The notes under the pieces are model-generated. The model searched no databases. It worked only from the letters and a program-made list of their open reading frames with translations, and was not told the DNA's origin. This document shows, in pieces, positions 1 to 10,908 of a stretch of DNA of 57,419 nucleotides. The DNA is taken from NCBI GenBank assembly GCA_018262575.1, contig JAGSYU010000012.1, positions 1 through 57,419 of the forward strand, read 5' to 3'. Within the stretch, counting starts at the first letter, position 1. Each line of letters begins with the position of its first letter. The position numbers and the translations under genes were made by a program. The DNA comes from Pseudomonadota bacterium (lineage in GTDB: Bacteria; Pseudomonadota; Alphaproteobacteria; Rhizobiales; Pleomorphomonadaceae).

Positions 1-2
1 TC

Positions 3-1295
<1,293 letters not shown>

Positions 1296-1340
1296 CAGGT
1301 GCGATAGCCGTCCTTCGACACCGCATGAAAGGACAGGCCC

Positions 1341-1919
1341 ATGACCGCCAAACGTATCGCCGTCGTTCTGCTCGACGAGTTCGCCGATTGGGAACTCGGT
1401 GTGTTTGCCGCTGCGGCACGGGCGTGGCTGGGCGCTCGCATCGATCACTATACGCCCGGCGGGCGTGTCGTCCGGTCGATGGGCGGGCTGACCGTGACGC
1501 CGGAGGCGGCGCTGGAGAGGTTGGCGCCAGCGGACTTCGATGCGCTTGTGGTGATCGGATCGTCTGGCTGGGAGGCTTCCGACGCACCCGATATCGGCCC
1601 CATTCTCCGCGCGGCGCTATCGGCTGGGTGTCCGGTCGGCGCGATTTGCGGCGGCACGCTCGCCGCCGCTCGGGCTGGTGTTCTGCGGCAGCGCCGCCAC
1701 ACCAGCAATGCCGCCGACTATCTCCTGGATCACGCACCGGGCTACGATGGAGCGCTTTATGTGGAGTCGCCCCGCGCTGTCGTCGACGATGGGCTGGTGA
1801 CCGCGCCGGGCTCGGCGCCAGCGAGCTTTGCCACCGGCCTGCTCGGGCTGATCTGGCCAGATCATCCGCTGGTCGGCCAACTGGCCGCAATGATCTCCGC
1901 CGAGCATCGTGCCGCCTGA
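1341..1919 (+). CDS. DJ-1/PfpI family protein (class I glutamine amidotransferase-like)
   Basis: The 192-residue protein has the DJ-1/PfpI fold signature. An N-terminal strand VVLLDEFADWE carries the conserved acidic residue, and the nucleophile elbow AICGGT contains the candidate catalytic Cys, followed by an A-A-A-R-A-G-V-L helix. Members are proteases, deglycase-like or chaperone-type proteins, or amidases, and the exact role cannot be assigned here. ATG 1341 is preceded by AAAGGAC at a good distance. The gene stands between the broken enolase and recJ, 60 bp before recJ, so the two may be co-transcribed. No signal peptide is visible, so a cytosolic location is likely. Confidence 0.85.
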   Translation: MTAKRIAVVLLDEFADWELGVFAAAARAWLGARIDHYTPGGRVVRSMGGLTVTPEAALERLAPADFDALVVIGSSGWEASDAPDIGPILRAALSAGCPVGAICGGTLAAARAGVLRQRRHTSNAADYLLDHAPGYDGALYVESPRAVVDDGLVTAPGSAPASFATGLLGLIWPDHPLVGQLAAMISAEHRAA

Positions 1920-1979
1920 TCGAGCGCCATGCGCCCTCTCGGCTTTGCGCGGTCACCTCGCTTGCTCTATTGAGAAGCG

Positions 1980-3815
1980 ATGACCTCTCCTGACGACTCC
2001 GTTCTGCCACCCGCCGGCCGCCGCGCCGTTCTCGGCGTGACGCGGTCCGCTACGAACCGTCCCTGGCGTGACCGGCTCGACATGCGCGGCAGCGCGCTCG
2101 CCCGCCAGATTGCCCAGGAAGTCGGCCTGCCCGACGTGGTGTCGCGGCTGCTCGCTGCCCGTGACGTGCCGGCCGAGGCGGCCGAAGCCTATCTCAGCCC
2201 GCAGATCCGGACGCTGCTGCCCGATCCGTCGCTGTTCACCGACATGGATGCAGCGGCGAGCCGCATCGCCGACGCCGTCGAGCGTGGCGAGAAGATTGCC
2301 GTGTTCGGCGATTATGATGTCGACGGCGCCACCTCGGTCGCCACCTTCGTTCGCTATCTGCGCAGCCAGGGGCTCGACCCCGCCGTCTACATTCCCGACC
2401 GTCTCGTCGATGGCTACGGCCCCAACCCGCGCGCTGTTGGCGAGCTGGCGGCCGGCGGTGCCACGCTGCTGGTGACGCTGGACTGCGGCACGTCGAGCTT
2501 CGAGGCCTTCGAGGAGGCGCGGCGACGCGGCCTTGAGGTTGTGACCCTCGACCATCACCAGGCCGGCGTCGAGCTGCCGCCGACGCTGGCGTTGGTCAAT
2601 CCCAACCGGCAGGACGATCTGTCCGGTCACGGCCATCTCGCCGCCGTCGGCGTCACCTTCGTGGCGCTGGTGGCCGTCAACCGCGAACTCCGGCGGCGTG
2701 GCTGGTTCGAGCGGCAAGGCACGGTACCGCCCGATCTCCTGGCGCTGCTCGACCTCGTGGCACTCGGCACCGTCTGCGACGTGGTGCCGCTGATCGGTCT
2801 CAACCGCGCCTTTGTCGTCAAGGGGCTTTCGGTCCTGCGTGCCCGCGGCAACCGTGGCCTTGCGGCGTTGGCCGACGTGGTCAAGCTCACCGGACCGCCA
2901 ACGCCTTACAATCTCGCCTTCATGCTGGGGCCGCGCATCAATGCCGGCGGCCGCATCGGCGACAGCGGCCTCGGCGCGCGCCTGCTCACCTCCGATGATC
3001 CGGTGGCGGCCGGCCGCATCGCCGCGGAACTCGACAGGCTCAACCGCGAGCGGCAAACGCTGGAGGCAGAGGCGGTTGACGCCGCCGAGCTGATGGTGAC
3101 CGCCCGGCTCGGCGGCGATGCACCGCCGGTGATCGTCGAGGCGTCGGCCGACTGGCATCCCGGCATCGTTGGCCTCGTCGCTGCCCGCCTCAAGGAGCGG
3201 TATCGCTGCCCGACCTTCGCCATCGCGATGGACGGGGAGGGCGGGGCCGTTGGCTCCGGCCGTTCGATTGTCGGTGTCGACCTCGGTGCCGTGGTGCGCC
3301 TGGCGCTCGAACGCGGCCTGATCACCAAGGGCGGTGGCCACGCCATGGCGGCCGGCGTCTCGCTGCCGGCCGATGGCGTCGACGCCTTCCGCGCCTTCGT
3401 TTCAGTCGCCGTTGCCGACGGCGTGGCGATGGCTCGCGCCGTCGAGGCGCTGGACATCGATGCGGCGTTGACCGCCGACGGAGCGACACCCGATCTTGTC
3501 GAGGCGATCGGCCGGGTTGGCCCCTTCGGTTCGGCCCAGCCGGAGCCGCTGTTCGCTTTTCCCGCCCACCGGCTGCTCTATCTCGATACCGTTGGCCGCA
3601 ACCACCTCAGGCTGACGCTGGCCTCCTCGGCCGGCACCCGTGTCAAGGCCATGGCGTTCCGGGCTGCCGGGCAGCCGCTCGGCGATTTCCTGGTGGCGAA
3701 CCGCGGTGCCTCGTTGCACCTCGCCGGCCACGTCGATCTCGACTGGTGGCAGGGCGAGCCGCGCGTCAACATCCGCGTGGTCGACGCCGCCGATCCTCAG
3801 AAGACCCAGTCTTAG
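1980..3815 (+). CDS. recJ: Single-stranded-DNA-specific exonuclease RecJ
   Basis: RecJ degrades single-stranded DNA 5' to 3' in RecF-type recombination and mismatch repair. The 611-residue length is normal for the family. The DHH-superfamily metal motifs are visible: FGDYDVDG at residues 109-116 and DHH at 191-193, followed by NPNR. The DHHA1 domain with GGGHAMAAG lies around residues 445-453, and an OB-like C-terminal domain follows. The start at ATG 1980 has GAGAAG upstream. The first 30 residues are poorly conserved, so a slightly later start is possible. In many Rhizobiales recJ follows hom and glpX; here it follows a PfpI gene and eno, which suggests local rearrangement. Confidence 0.95.
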   Translation: MTSPDDSVLPPAGRRAVLGVTRSATNRPWRDRLDMRGSALARQIAQEVGLPDVVSRLLAARDVPAEAAEAYLSPQIRTLLPDPSLFTDMDAAASRIADAVERGEKIAVFGDYDVDGATSVATFVRYLRSQGLDPAVYIPDRLVDGYGPNPRAVGELAAGGATLLVTLDCGTSSFEAFEEARRRGLEVVTLDHHQAGVELPPTLALVNPNRQDDLSGHGHLAAVGVTFVALVAVNRELRRRGWFERQGTVPPDLLALLDLVALGTVCDVVPLIGLNRAFVVKGLSVLRARGNRGLAALADVVKLTGPPTPYNLAFMLGPRINAGGRIGDSGLGARLLTSDDPVAAGRIAAELDRLNRERQTLEAEAVDAAELMVTARLGGDAPPVIVEASADWHPGIVGLVAARLKERYRCPTFAIAMDGEGGAVGSGRSIVGVDLGAVVRLALERGLITKGGGHAMAAGVSLPADGVDAFRAFVSVAVADGVAMARAVEALDIDAALTADGATPDLVEAIGRVGPFGSAQPEPLFAFPAHRLLYLDTVGRNHLRLTLASSAGTRVKAMAFRAAGQPLGDFLVANRGASLHLAGHVDLDWWQGEPRVNIRVVDAADPQKTQS

Positions 3816-3964
3816 GCTATTTTCTCTCAGGACTGTCGGACATCGCCTTTGGCCGAGTTGCCGACGGCCCATCCTGCGGCTATTGCTGAGATAGGTGTTT
3901 TTATTCAGCTGCCTTTGATTGATGTCATTGTCCGGCCGTTCGCCGGTTTCCGGGGGGAATATCC

Positions 3965-6900
3965 ATGGTGTCCGTTCGGCGTTTCGCGCGACTTTTCGCG
4001 TTCGTCTGTCTTTCGTCGGTGGGGCTTGCCCTCGCCATGCCGGGCGAGGCGGCCGAGCGGCGGGCGGTGATCACCGAAGGCGCCGACTATTTCGGCGAGG
4101 ACATCGAGACGCTGAAGGGCGTCGAACTCGGCGACTGCGAGGCGGCCTGCGTCGGCGACGATCGCTGCGTCGCCTTCACCTACAATACCAAGGCCAGATG
4201 GTGCTTCAAGAAATCGACGGTCGGCGATCTCCGGACCTTCGCGGGCGCGGTGGCTGGTCGTGTCGTCGCCTCCGAAGCGGTCGATTCCTCGATCACCGAC
4301 ACCCGCCGCGAGGAACTCGGCTTCATTGGCCAGAGCTTCATCGACGAGGCCCGCAAGCTCGAGGGGGCCATCGCCGACGAGCCGGCGGAAGGCAAGCTCG
4401 ACAAGCTGGTCGGTGACAGCGACAAGGCGATCGATGCCGGCGACAATCTCAGGGCCGCTGAAGATCTGCGCAAGGCCATCCGCCTCAATCCCGACCGCAC
4501 CGATCTCTGGTGGCGCTATTCCGATCAGGCGATCCTGGTGCCCGAGGGCAACGAGAAGCGCGACACCTTCGTCCAGGAATCGACGGCCGCCGCCGTCAAC
4601 GCCTATCTGCGCGCCGCCGATGTCGATCAGCAGGTCGCCGCCCTCAACTCGCTCGCCAATTCCTTCGTGACGCGCGAGAACTGGAGCCTTGGCATCAAGT
4701 CGCTGCGCCGCCGGCTCGATCTGCAAGACGATGCCGATTGGCGCGTTGCCTTCGACGATTGGGTTGCGCAGCATGGTTTCCGCGTCACCGACAATTCGGT
4801 GGACACGCAATCGTCGACGCCACGTCTCTGCGTCGCCTTCTCCGATCCGATCGCCCGCAACGACCCGTCGGTCACCGGCTATTTCGCGGTCGAAGGCGGC
4901 GACCGGCTGGAGATCGAGGCCGAGGACAACCAGATCTGCGCCGCCGGTGTCGACTATGGCAACCGCTACCACGTCACCGTCCGCAAGGGCCTGCCGGCCA
5001 AGGATGGCGAGGAGGCGCTGAACAAGACCGTCGAACTCGACATCTACGTTCGTGACCGTGATCCGTCGGTGCGCTTCGTCGGCAAGGCCTACGTGCTGCC
5101 GAAGACGCCGAACGCCACCATCCCGGTGGTGTCGGTCAATGTCGACACGCTCGACGCCCGCGTCTTGAAGATTGGCGACCGCAACCTCGTCAACGCCATC
5201 GGCGAGGACCGCTTCCTGAGCCAGCTCGACAAGTGGAGCACCGACGCCGTCGCTGACCGCGAGGGGCGCGAGGTATGGTCGGGCAAGATCGCCGTCAAGC
5301 GCGACACCAACCGCGAGGTGACGACCGCCGTCCCGGTCAGCGAACTGGTGAAGACGCTGGAGCCCGGCGTCTACGCGCTGGTGGTTCGCGACATCAACAA
5401 GAAGGAGGAATGGTCGGCCGACGCCACGCAATGGTTCGTCGTCTCCGACCTCGGCCTCGCTGCCATGACCGGCAATGACGGCCTGCACGTGGTGATCCAC
5501 GCGCTGAGCGACGCCAAGTCGGTTGCCGGTGTCGAGCTGAAGCTGATCGCCGCCGACAACGACGTGCTCGGTTCGGCGACGACGGACGCGGAGGGCTATG
5601 CCCGCTTTGACGTCGGCCTCGTCAAGGGGACCGGCGGCGCGGCGCCGCAGCTTCTTCTGGCAACGAAGGACGGCGACTTTGCCTTCCTCAACCTTCAGAG
5701 GGCCGCTTTCGACCTCACCGATCGTGGCGTCGAAGGGCGCGATCCGCCCAAGCCTGTCGACGTGTTCATGACCACCGAGCGCGGCGTCTATCGTCCCGGC
5801 GAGCAGGTGAACCTGACGGTGCTCGCCCGCGATCCCACGGCGACGGCGCTGCCCGACGTGCCGCTGACGCTGGTGGTGCGCCGTCCCGACGGCAACGAGT
5901 TCATCCGCCGCCTCGCCGCCGATGAGGGTGCCGGTGGCCGCGATCTCTCCTTCGATCTGCCCGGCGAGGCGCAGCGCGGCACTTGGCGCGCCGCCGCCTA
6001 TACCGACCCGAAGGCCGATGCGCTGCAGGAGGTGACCTTCAAGGTCGAAGACTTCCAACCCGAACGCATCGACTTCGCGGTGAAAACCGACGCCGCGCTG
6101 CTGCATGCCGGCGAGACGGTGGAGGCAACGCTGCACGCCGACTGGCTCTATGGTGCTCCGGCGGCGGGCCTTGCCATCGAGGGCGAAGTCTACGTGACGC
6201 CGGCCGCCGATATCCCCTCGGCGCCGGGCTATCGCTTCGGCCTTGCCGACGACGAGTTCACGTCGGCCGCCGAGGACGTCCAGTCCGACGGCACCGACGA
6301 GAAGGGCGACGCCGCCGTTACGCTGACGACGCCCGAGATTGCCGACACCACGCGGCCTTTGCAGGCCGCCGTGCATGTTCGCGTGCTCGATACCAATGGC
6401 CGGCCGGTCGAACGCCGCATGACGCTGCCGGTCTCCACCGGCCACGAGCGGGTCGGCGTCCGCCCGCTGTTTGACGGCTCGGTGGAGGAGGGCGGCAACG
6501 CTGCCTTCGACGTCGCCGTGCTCGACGCCGACTACGCCAAGATCGGCGCCAAGGATCTGTCCTGGACGCTGTCGCGCGTCCAGACCGATTACCAGTGGTA
6601 TCAGAGCGACGGGTCCTGGGACTATCACGCCATCAAGACGAGCACCCGCGTCGCCGACGGCAAGCTCGACGTCGAGCCCGGCCAGCCGGCCCGTATCGAG
6701 GCGCGCGTTGAATGGGGCGAGTATCAGCTCACCGTGACCAGCGCCGATGGCGCGATCATACCGGTGTCGACCGGCTTCGAGGCCGGATGGTATGTGCCGG
6801 CCACCTCCGAGGAAACGCCTGATCTGCTGAAGATCACCCTCGACAAGCCGCGCTACGGCATCGGCGACACGCTGAAGGCGCATGTCGAGTCGCGCTTTGC

Positions 6901-9442
6901 CGGCGTTGCCGTCGTGTCGGTGGTCGATGACCGGCTGATTGCCATGAAGACGGTGGAGGTGCCGGCCGGCGGCTCGACCATCGAGCTGCCCGTCACCGCC
7001 GATTGGGGCCCGGGCGCCTACGTGACGGCCTCGTTGCTCCGGCCGCTCGATCTCGCTGAGAAGCGGATGCCGTCGCGTGCCCTTGGCCTTGCCTGGGCGG
7101 GCGTCGATCCCGGAGAGCGACAGCTTGGCGTGGCCATTGACGCGCCGATGGACATGCGGCCGCAGACCGACCTCGCCGTTGCCGTCAAGGTCGACGGCGT
7201 CAAGGCCGGCGAGGACGCCTATGTCACCATTGCCGCCGTTGATGTCGGCATCCTCAACCTCACCGAATTCAAGGCGCCAGCGCCGGAGGATTGGTATTTC
7301 GCCCAGCGCCGGCTCGGCATCGAGTTCCGCGACCTATACGGTCAGCTGATCGACACCACGCTCGGGGCGCTCGGCGAGGTGCGTACCGGCGGTGATGGCG
7401 GTGGTATCTCCAAGCTGATGGGGCCGCCGCCCACCGAGCGGCTGGTTGCCTACTTCCAGGGGGTGACCAAGGTTGGCGCCGACGGCTTCGCCCATGCGTC
7501 CTTCAAGATGCCCGACTTCAACGGCACGGTGAAGGTGATGGCAGTCGCCTGGTCGAAGACCGGCGTTGGCCACGCGTCGCGCGACGTGCTGGTGCGCGAC
7601 CCGGTGGTGATCCAGGCATCGCTGCCGAACTTCCTGGCACCCGGCGACCGTTCGCGTCTCGCGCTCGACTTCACCCACGTCGAAGGTGCCGCCGGTGACT
7701 TCTCCCTTGAAGTGACAGCGGCCGGCGATCTTGTTGGCCTCGACGAGAAGCTCTCGAAGGCGACCGTTTCTCTTCCTGAGAAGGGCAAGGCCCGCGTGCT
7801 GATCCCGATCACCGGCAAGGCGGTTGGCGACGAGACCATCACCGCCGCGCTGAAGGCACCCGATGGCAGCGTGCTGACCAAGACGCTGACGCTCGGCGTG
7901 CGCGACAACGAGCCGGCTGTCACCCGCGTCAGCGACTTCTCGCTGAAGCCGGCGAGCGGCGAATTGAAGCTCACCGCCGACCTGTTCACCGACCTCAAGC
8001 CGGCGACCGGCCTCGCAACGCTGACCGTTGGCACGGTGGCCGGCATCGACCTGCCGGGCCTCGTTCACGCGCTCGACAAGTACCCCTACGGTTGCTCGGA
8101 GCAGATCACCAGCCGGGCGTTGCCGCTGGTCTATCTCGACGATGTCATTCTGGCGGCCGGCCTGGCCGGCGAAGCGCCGGTCCGCGAGCGGGTGCAGACG
8201 GCGATCGACGCGCTGTTGGTCAACCAGGGCTCGGACGGCTCGTTCGGCCTCTGGGGCCCCGGATCGGAAGATCTCTGGCTCAATGCCTATGTCACCGACT
8301 TCCTGACCCGCGCCAAGGAGAAGGACTACACGGTGCCGCCGGTCGCTTACGACATGGCGGTGGCCAACCTCAAGAACCGCGTCGCCTACGCCTCGGACTT
8401 CACCGACGGTGGCGAGGACGTCGCCTACGCCCTCTATGTGCTGGCGCGCAATGGTCGCGCGTCGATCGGCGACCTGCGCTTTTATGCCGAGACCAAGCTG
8501 GACGCCTTTGCGACGCCGCTCGCCCGCGCCCAGCTCGGGGCGGCGCTTGCCCTCTACGGCGACAGCCAGAAAGCCGCTGGTGCCTTCCGGTCGTCCCTCG
8601 ATCTGCTCGATGAGGGCAAGGACGGCGAGCGCCTCTGGCGGGCCGACTATGGCTCCGACCTTCGCGACGGCGCCGCCATCCTGGCGCTCGCCTCGGAATC
8701 GAAGCTCTCCACCTTCGACTATCCGGGCCTCAGTCGCGAAGTGGGCAAGCTCTACAAGGCGAGCACCTACACCTCGACGCAGGAAAAGGCCTGGATGCTG
8801 CTGGCCGCCCACGCCATGCTGAAGGATGGCCTGAAGCCCGAGCTCGACGTGGGGGGGACGCCGCAGGATGGCGTATTCACCGCGAAGTACCAGGCCGGCG
8901 ATGTCGAGAGAGGTCTTGTCGTCAAGAACGTCGGCAAGGCGCCGGTCGACGCCCGGGTGACGGTGACCGGCATTCCCGAGACGCCCGAGCCGGCCGGCGG
9001 CAACGGCTACGCGCTGACGCGTGCCTATTATGATCTCGACGGCAACGAGATCGACCCGTCAGCGGTCAAGCTCGGCGATCGCATGGTGGTGGTGCTTGCC
9101 GTCACGACGTCGCAGTCCGGCTGGGCGCGCCTCGTCCTGAACGATCCGCTGCCGGCCGGCTTTGCCATCGACAACCCGTCGCTGGTCCGGGCTGGCGACG
9201 TGGCGGCGCTCGACTGGCTGGCGCCGCTCGACAATGCTGCCCACACCGAATACCAGACCGACCGCTTCACCGTGGCCTTCGACCTGAAGGACACCACCGA
9301 GTTCCAGTTCGCGTATATGGCTCGCGCCGTCGCCCCCGGCAGCTTCAACCTGCCGGCCGCAACGCTTGAGGACATGTATCGGCCGGAACGGCAGGCTCGC
9401 ACCGACGCTGGCCATGTCGAGGTGATCGGTCCGCTTCAGTGA
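3965..9442 (+). CDS. Periplasmic alpha-2-macroglobulin family protein with N-terminal PAN domain
   Basis: Bacterial alpha-2-macroglobulins are thought to trap foreign proteases in the periplasm. This 1825-residue protein starts with a cleavable signal peptide (VRRFARLFAFVCLSSVGLALA). A Cys-rich PAN/Apple module follows at roughly residues 35-95 (GDCEAACVGDDRC, RWCFKKS), then a linker, a series of MG beta-domains and the bait/A2M region. The thioester segment YPYGCSEQIT has Cys1377, Glu1379 and Gln1380, so the reactive thioester should form. The alpha/alpha toroid and receptor-like C-terminal domain complete the protein. There is no lipobox cysteine, unlike E. coli YfhM. GGGGGAA lies before ATG 3965. 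The usual partner pbpC is not adjacent. Identification is firm; the protease-trapping role is inferred from the family. Confidence 0.92.
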   Translation: MVSVRRFARLFAFVCLSSVGLALAMPGEAAERRAVITEGADYFGEDIETLKGVELGDCEAACVGDDRCVAFTYNTKARWCFKKSTVGDLRTFAGAVAGRVVASEAVDSSITDTRREELGFIGQSFIDEARKLEGAIADEPAEGKLDKLVGDSDKAIDAGDNLRAAEDLRKAIRLNPDRTDLWWRYSDQAILVPEGNEKRDTFVQESTAAAVNAYLRAADVDQQVAALNSLANSFVTRENWSLGIKSLRRRLDLQDDADWRVAFDDWVAQHGFRVTDNSVDTQSSTPRLCVAFSDPIARNDPSVTGYFAVEGGDRLEIEAEDNQICAAGVDYGNRYHVTVRKGLPAKDGEEALNKTVELDIYVRDRDPSVRFVGKAYVLPKTPNATIPVVSVNVDTLDARVLKIGDRNLVNAIGEDRFLSQLDKWSTDAVADREGREVWSGKIAVKRDTNREVTTAVPVSELVKTLEPGVYALVVRDINKKEEWSADATQWFVVSDLGLAAMTGNDGLHVVIHALSDAKSVAGVELKLIAADNDVLGSATTDAEGYARFDVGLVKGTGGAAPQLLLATKDGDFAFLNLQRAAFDLTDRGVEGRDPPKPVDVFMTTERGVYRPGEQVNLTVLARDPTATALPDVPLTLVVRRPDGNEFIRRLAADEGAGGRDLSFDLPGEAQRGTWRAAAYTDPKADALQEVTFKVEDFQPERIDFAVKTDAALLHAGETVEATLHADWLYGAPAAGLAIEGEVYVTPAADIPSAPGYRFGLADDEFTSAAEDVQSDGTDEKGDAAVTLTTPEIADTTRPLQAAVHVRVLDTNGRPVERRMTLPVSTGHERVGVRPLFDGSVEEGGNAAFDVAVLDADYAKIGAKDLSWTLSRVQTDYQWYQSDGSWDYHAIKTSTRVADGKLDVEPGQPARIEARVEWGEYQLTVTSADGAIIPVSTGFEAGWYVPATSEETPDLLKITLDKPRYGIGDTLKAHVESRFAGVAVVSVVDDRLIAMKTVEVPAGGSTIELPVTADWGPGAYVTASLLRPLDLAEKRMPSRALGLAWAGVDPGERQLGVAIDAPMDMRPQTDLAVAVKVDGVKAGEDAYVTIAAVDVGILNLTEFKAPAPEDWYFAQRRLGIEFRDLYGQLIDTTLGALGEVRTGGDGGGISKLMGPPPTERLVAYFQGVTKVGADGFAHASFKMPDFNGTVKVMAVAWSKTGVGHASRDVLVRDPVVIQASLPNFLAPGDRSRLALDFTHVEGAAGDFSLEVTAAGDLVGLDEKLSKATVSLPEKGKARVLIPITGKAVGDETITAALKAPDGSVLTKTLTLGVRDNEPAVTRVSDFSLKPASGELKLTADLFTDLKPATGLATLTVGTVAGIDLPGLVHALDKYPYGCSEQITSRALPLVYLDDVILAAGLAGEAPVRERVQTAIDALLVNQGSDGSFGLWGPGSEDLWLNAYVTDFLTRAKEKDYTVPPVAYDMAVANLKNRVAYASDFTDGGEDVAYALYVLARNGRASIGDLRFYAETKLDAFATPLARAQLGAALALYGDSQKAAGAFRSSLDLLDEGKDGERLWRADYGSDLRDGAAILALASESKLSTFDYPGLSREVGKLYKASTYTSTQEKAWMLLAAHAMLKDGLKPELDVGGTPQDGVFTAKYQAGDVERGLVVKNVGKAPVDARVTVTGIPETPEPAGGNGYALTRAYYDLDGNEIDPSAVKLGDRMVVVLAVTTSQSGWARLVLNDPLPAGFAIDNPSLVRAGDVAALDWLAPLDNAAHTEYQTDRFTVAFDLKDTTEFQFAYMARAVAPGSFNLPAATLEDMYRPERQARTDAGHVEVIGPLQ

Positions 9443-9452
9443 CCACAAGGAA

Positions 9453-9476
9453 AAGGGCGGCACAACGGCCGCCCTT
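9453..9476 (+). terminator. Hairpin after the alpha-2-macroglobulin gene
   Basis: A perfect 9-bp inverted repeat (AAGGGCGGC / GCCGCCCTT) with a 6-nt loop begins 10 bp after the stop codon. It has no long T tail, so it may be a weak terminator or an mRNA-stabilising hairpin. Confidence 0.55.
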
Positions 9477-9490
9477 GACATCCCCCAGGC

Positions 9491-9521
9491 TCGACATCCT
9501 CCACTTTGTGAAGGATGTCGA
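9491..9521. repeat. Inverted repeat between convergent genes
   Basis: TCGACATCCT (9491-9500) and AGGATGTCGA (9512-9521) form a perfect 10-bp stem with an 11-nt loop. It lies between the convergent alpha-2-macroglobulin and yqhD genes. It may help end yqhD transcription from the minus strand, but no T run follows. Confidence 0.5.
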
Positions 9522-9557
9522 ACAGCCTATTGATTCACATTGAAAATAATCGATCTC

Positions 9558-10715
9558 CTAAAGTGCCAGTTCAAGGATTTCGGAGGCCACTTCGGGCGTT
9601 ACGTCGCGATGTTCGCCGAGCGGTACCTGCCAGTGCTCGCGCAGCTTTTCGGCCACTTGCGGGATGACGCGCGCGTCGAGGCCGTAGTCTGAAAGCCGCG
9701 TCTTGACACCCATCGCTTCGAAGAACGCACGCGTCCGCTCGATGGCGGCATCGATGCGCTCGGCTTCGCTGCCCGTCGTGATGCCGAATACTCGCTCGGC
9801 ATATTGCAGCAGCTTCTCCCGCTTCTGCGCCCGCTTCACCTTCAGCAGCGACGGCAACACGATTGCCAGTGTTGCCGCGTGGTCGAGCCCGTAGAGGCCG
9901 GTCAGCTCATGGCCGATGCGGTGGGTCGCCCAATCACCGGGCACGCCGCGCGACAGGAGATCGTTGAGCGCCATGGTCGCCGCCCACATCAGGTTGGCGC
10001 GTACCGCGTAGTTGGTCGGTTCGCTGAGCGCCACCGGGCCGTCCTCCATGACGGTCAGCAGAAGCCCCTCGGCGAAGCGGTCCTGCACCTTGGCGCCGAC
10101 GGGATAGGTGAGATACTGCTCCAGGACGTGCATGAAGGTGTCGACGACGCCGTTGGACGTCTGGCGCGGCGGCAGCGAAAAGGTGGTCTCCGGGTCAAGC
10201 ACCGAGAAGCGCGGCATCACGTGCACCGAGTTCATCGGCAGCTTGTCCTGGGTGCTGGCGCGGGTGATGACGGCATTGCGGTTCATCTCCGAGCCGGTGG
10301 CCGGCAGCGTGATGACGCAGCCGAGCGGCAGGGCGGCCTGGACGTTCGTGCCGCGCTGGACGAGGATGTCCCACGGATCGCCGTCGAACAGCGCGGCGGC
10401 GGCCACGAACTTGGTACCGTCGGCCACCGATCCGCCGCCGACCGCCAACAGGAAATCGATCTTCTCGGCGCGCGCCAGGTCTGCGATCTTCACCAGTGTC
10501 TCGAAATGCGGATTGGCCTCAATGCCGCCGAACTCGATCACAGTGCGGTCGGCGAGGGCTGCCCGCACCTGATCCATGACGCCGTTTCTCAGCACCGAGC
10601 CGCCGCCGTAGGTGACGAGGACGCGGGCGTCGGCCGGCACTTCCTCCGCGATACGGGCGATCTGGCCCTTGCCGAAATGAATGCGGGTGGGATTCCAGTA
10701 GGTGAAGCTCTGCAT
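9558..10715 (-). CDS. yqhD: NADPH-dependent aldehyde reductase / iron-type alcohol dehydrogenase, YqhD-like
   Basis: YqhD reduces short-chain and toxic aldehydes with NADPH. The 385-residue frame from ATG 10715 (FTYWNPTRIHFGKG) aligns end to end with remembered E. coli YqhD. Shared blocks include VTYGGGSV, LAVGGGSVADGTKF, LPATGSE, QDRFAEG, DWATHRIGHELTG and LLQYAERV. The metal ligands of group III alcohol dehydrogenases are present: Asp and His in NGVVDTFMHVLEQ, and His in GHELTG and GLDHA. A longer frame from 10742 exists, but the family starts at the internal Met. It is transcribed divergently from an aldo/keto reductase across about 190 bp, a likely shared response to reactive carbonyls. 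Confidence 0.92.
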   Translation of the reverse strand: MQSFTYWNPTRIHFGKGQIARIAEEVPADARVLVTYGGGSVLRNGVMDQVRAALADRTVIEFGGIEANPHFETLVKIADLARAEKIDFLLAVGGGSVADGTKFVAAAALFDGDPWDILVQRGTNVQAALPLGCVITLPATGSEMNRNAVITRASTQDKLPMNSVHVMPRFSVLDPETTFSLPPRQTSNGVVDTFMHVLEQYLTYPVGAKVQDRFAEGLLLTVMEDGPVALSEPTNYAVRANLMWAATMALNDLLSRGVPGDWATHRIGHELTGLYGLDHAATLAIVLPSLLKVKRAQKREKLLQYAERVFGITTGSEAERIDAAIERTRAFFEAMGVKTRLSDYGLDARVIPQVAEKLREHWQVPLGEHRDVTPEVASEILELAL

Positions 10716-10908
10716 GGCGCCCTCGAACGGTGTAAGCGGCAAGTTCTATCGCGACGCGAGCCAGCCGACAAATCGGCATTGCCGATGACACCGGTCACTG
10801 TCGCCGATGAGCCTCAGGCGCAAGGCTGGCCTGTCGGCGATCTCTTTTCCGCCTGCGGCCGAACCTGCTAGGCTCCACGTCAAAGGGCGCCAATCGAGGG
10901 GATTTCCG

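Noticed and set aside
1953..3341. A long minus-strand frame opposite recJ
   Set aside because: The translation is rich in Arg, Gly and Ala without domains and fully overlaps recJ.
3905..6883. A 992-codon open frame opposite the alpha-2-macroglobulin gene
   Set aside because: Composition shadow of the plus-strand gene; no motif, signal or ribosome binding site.
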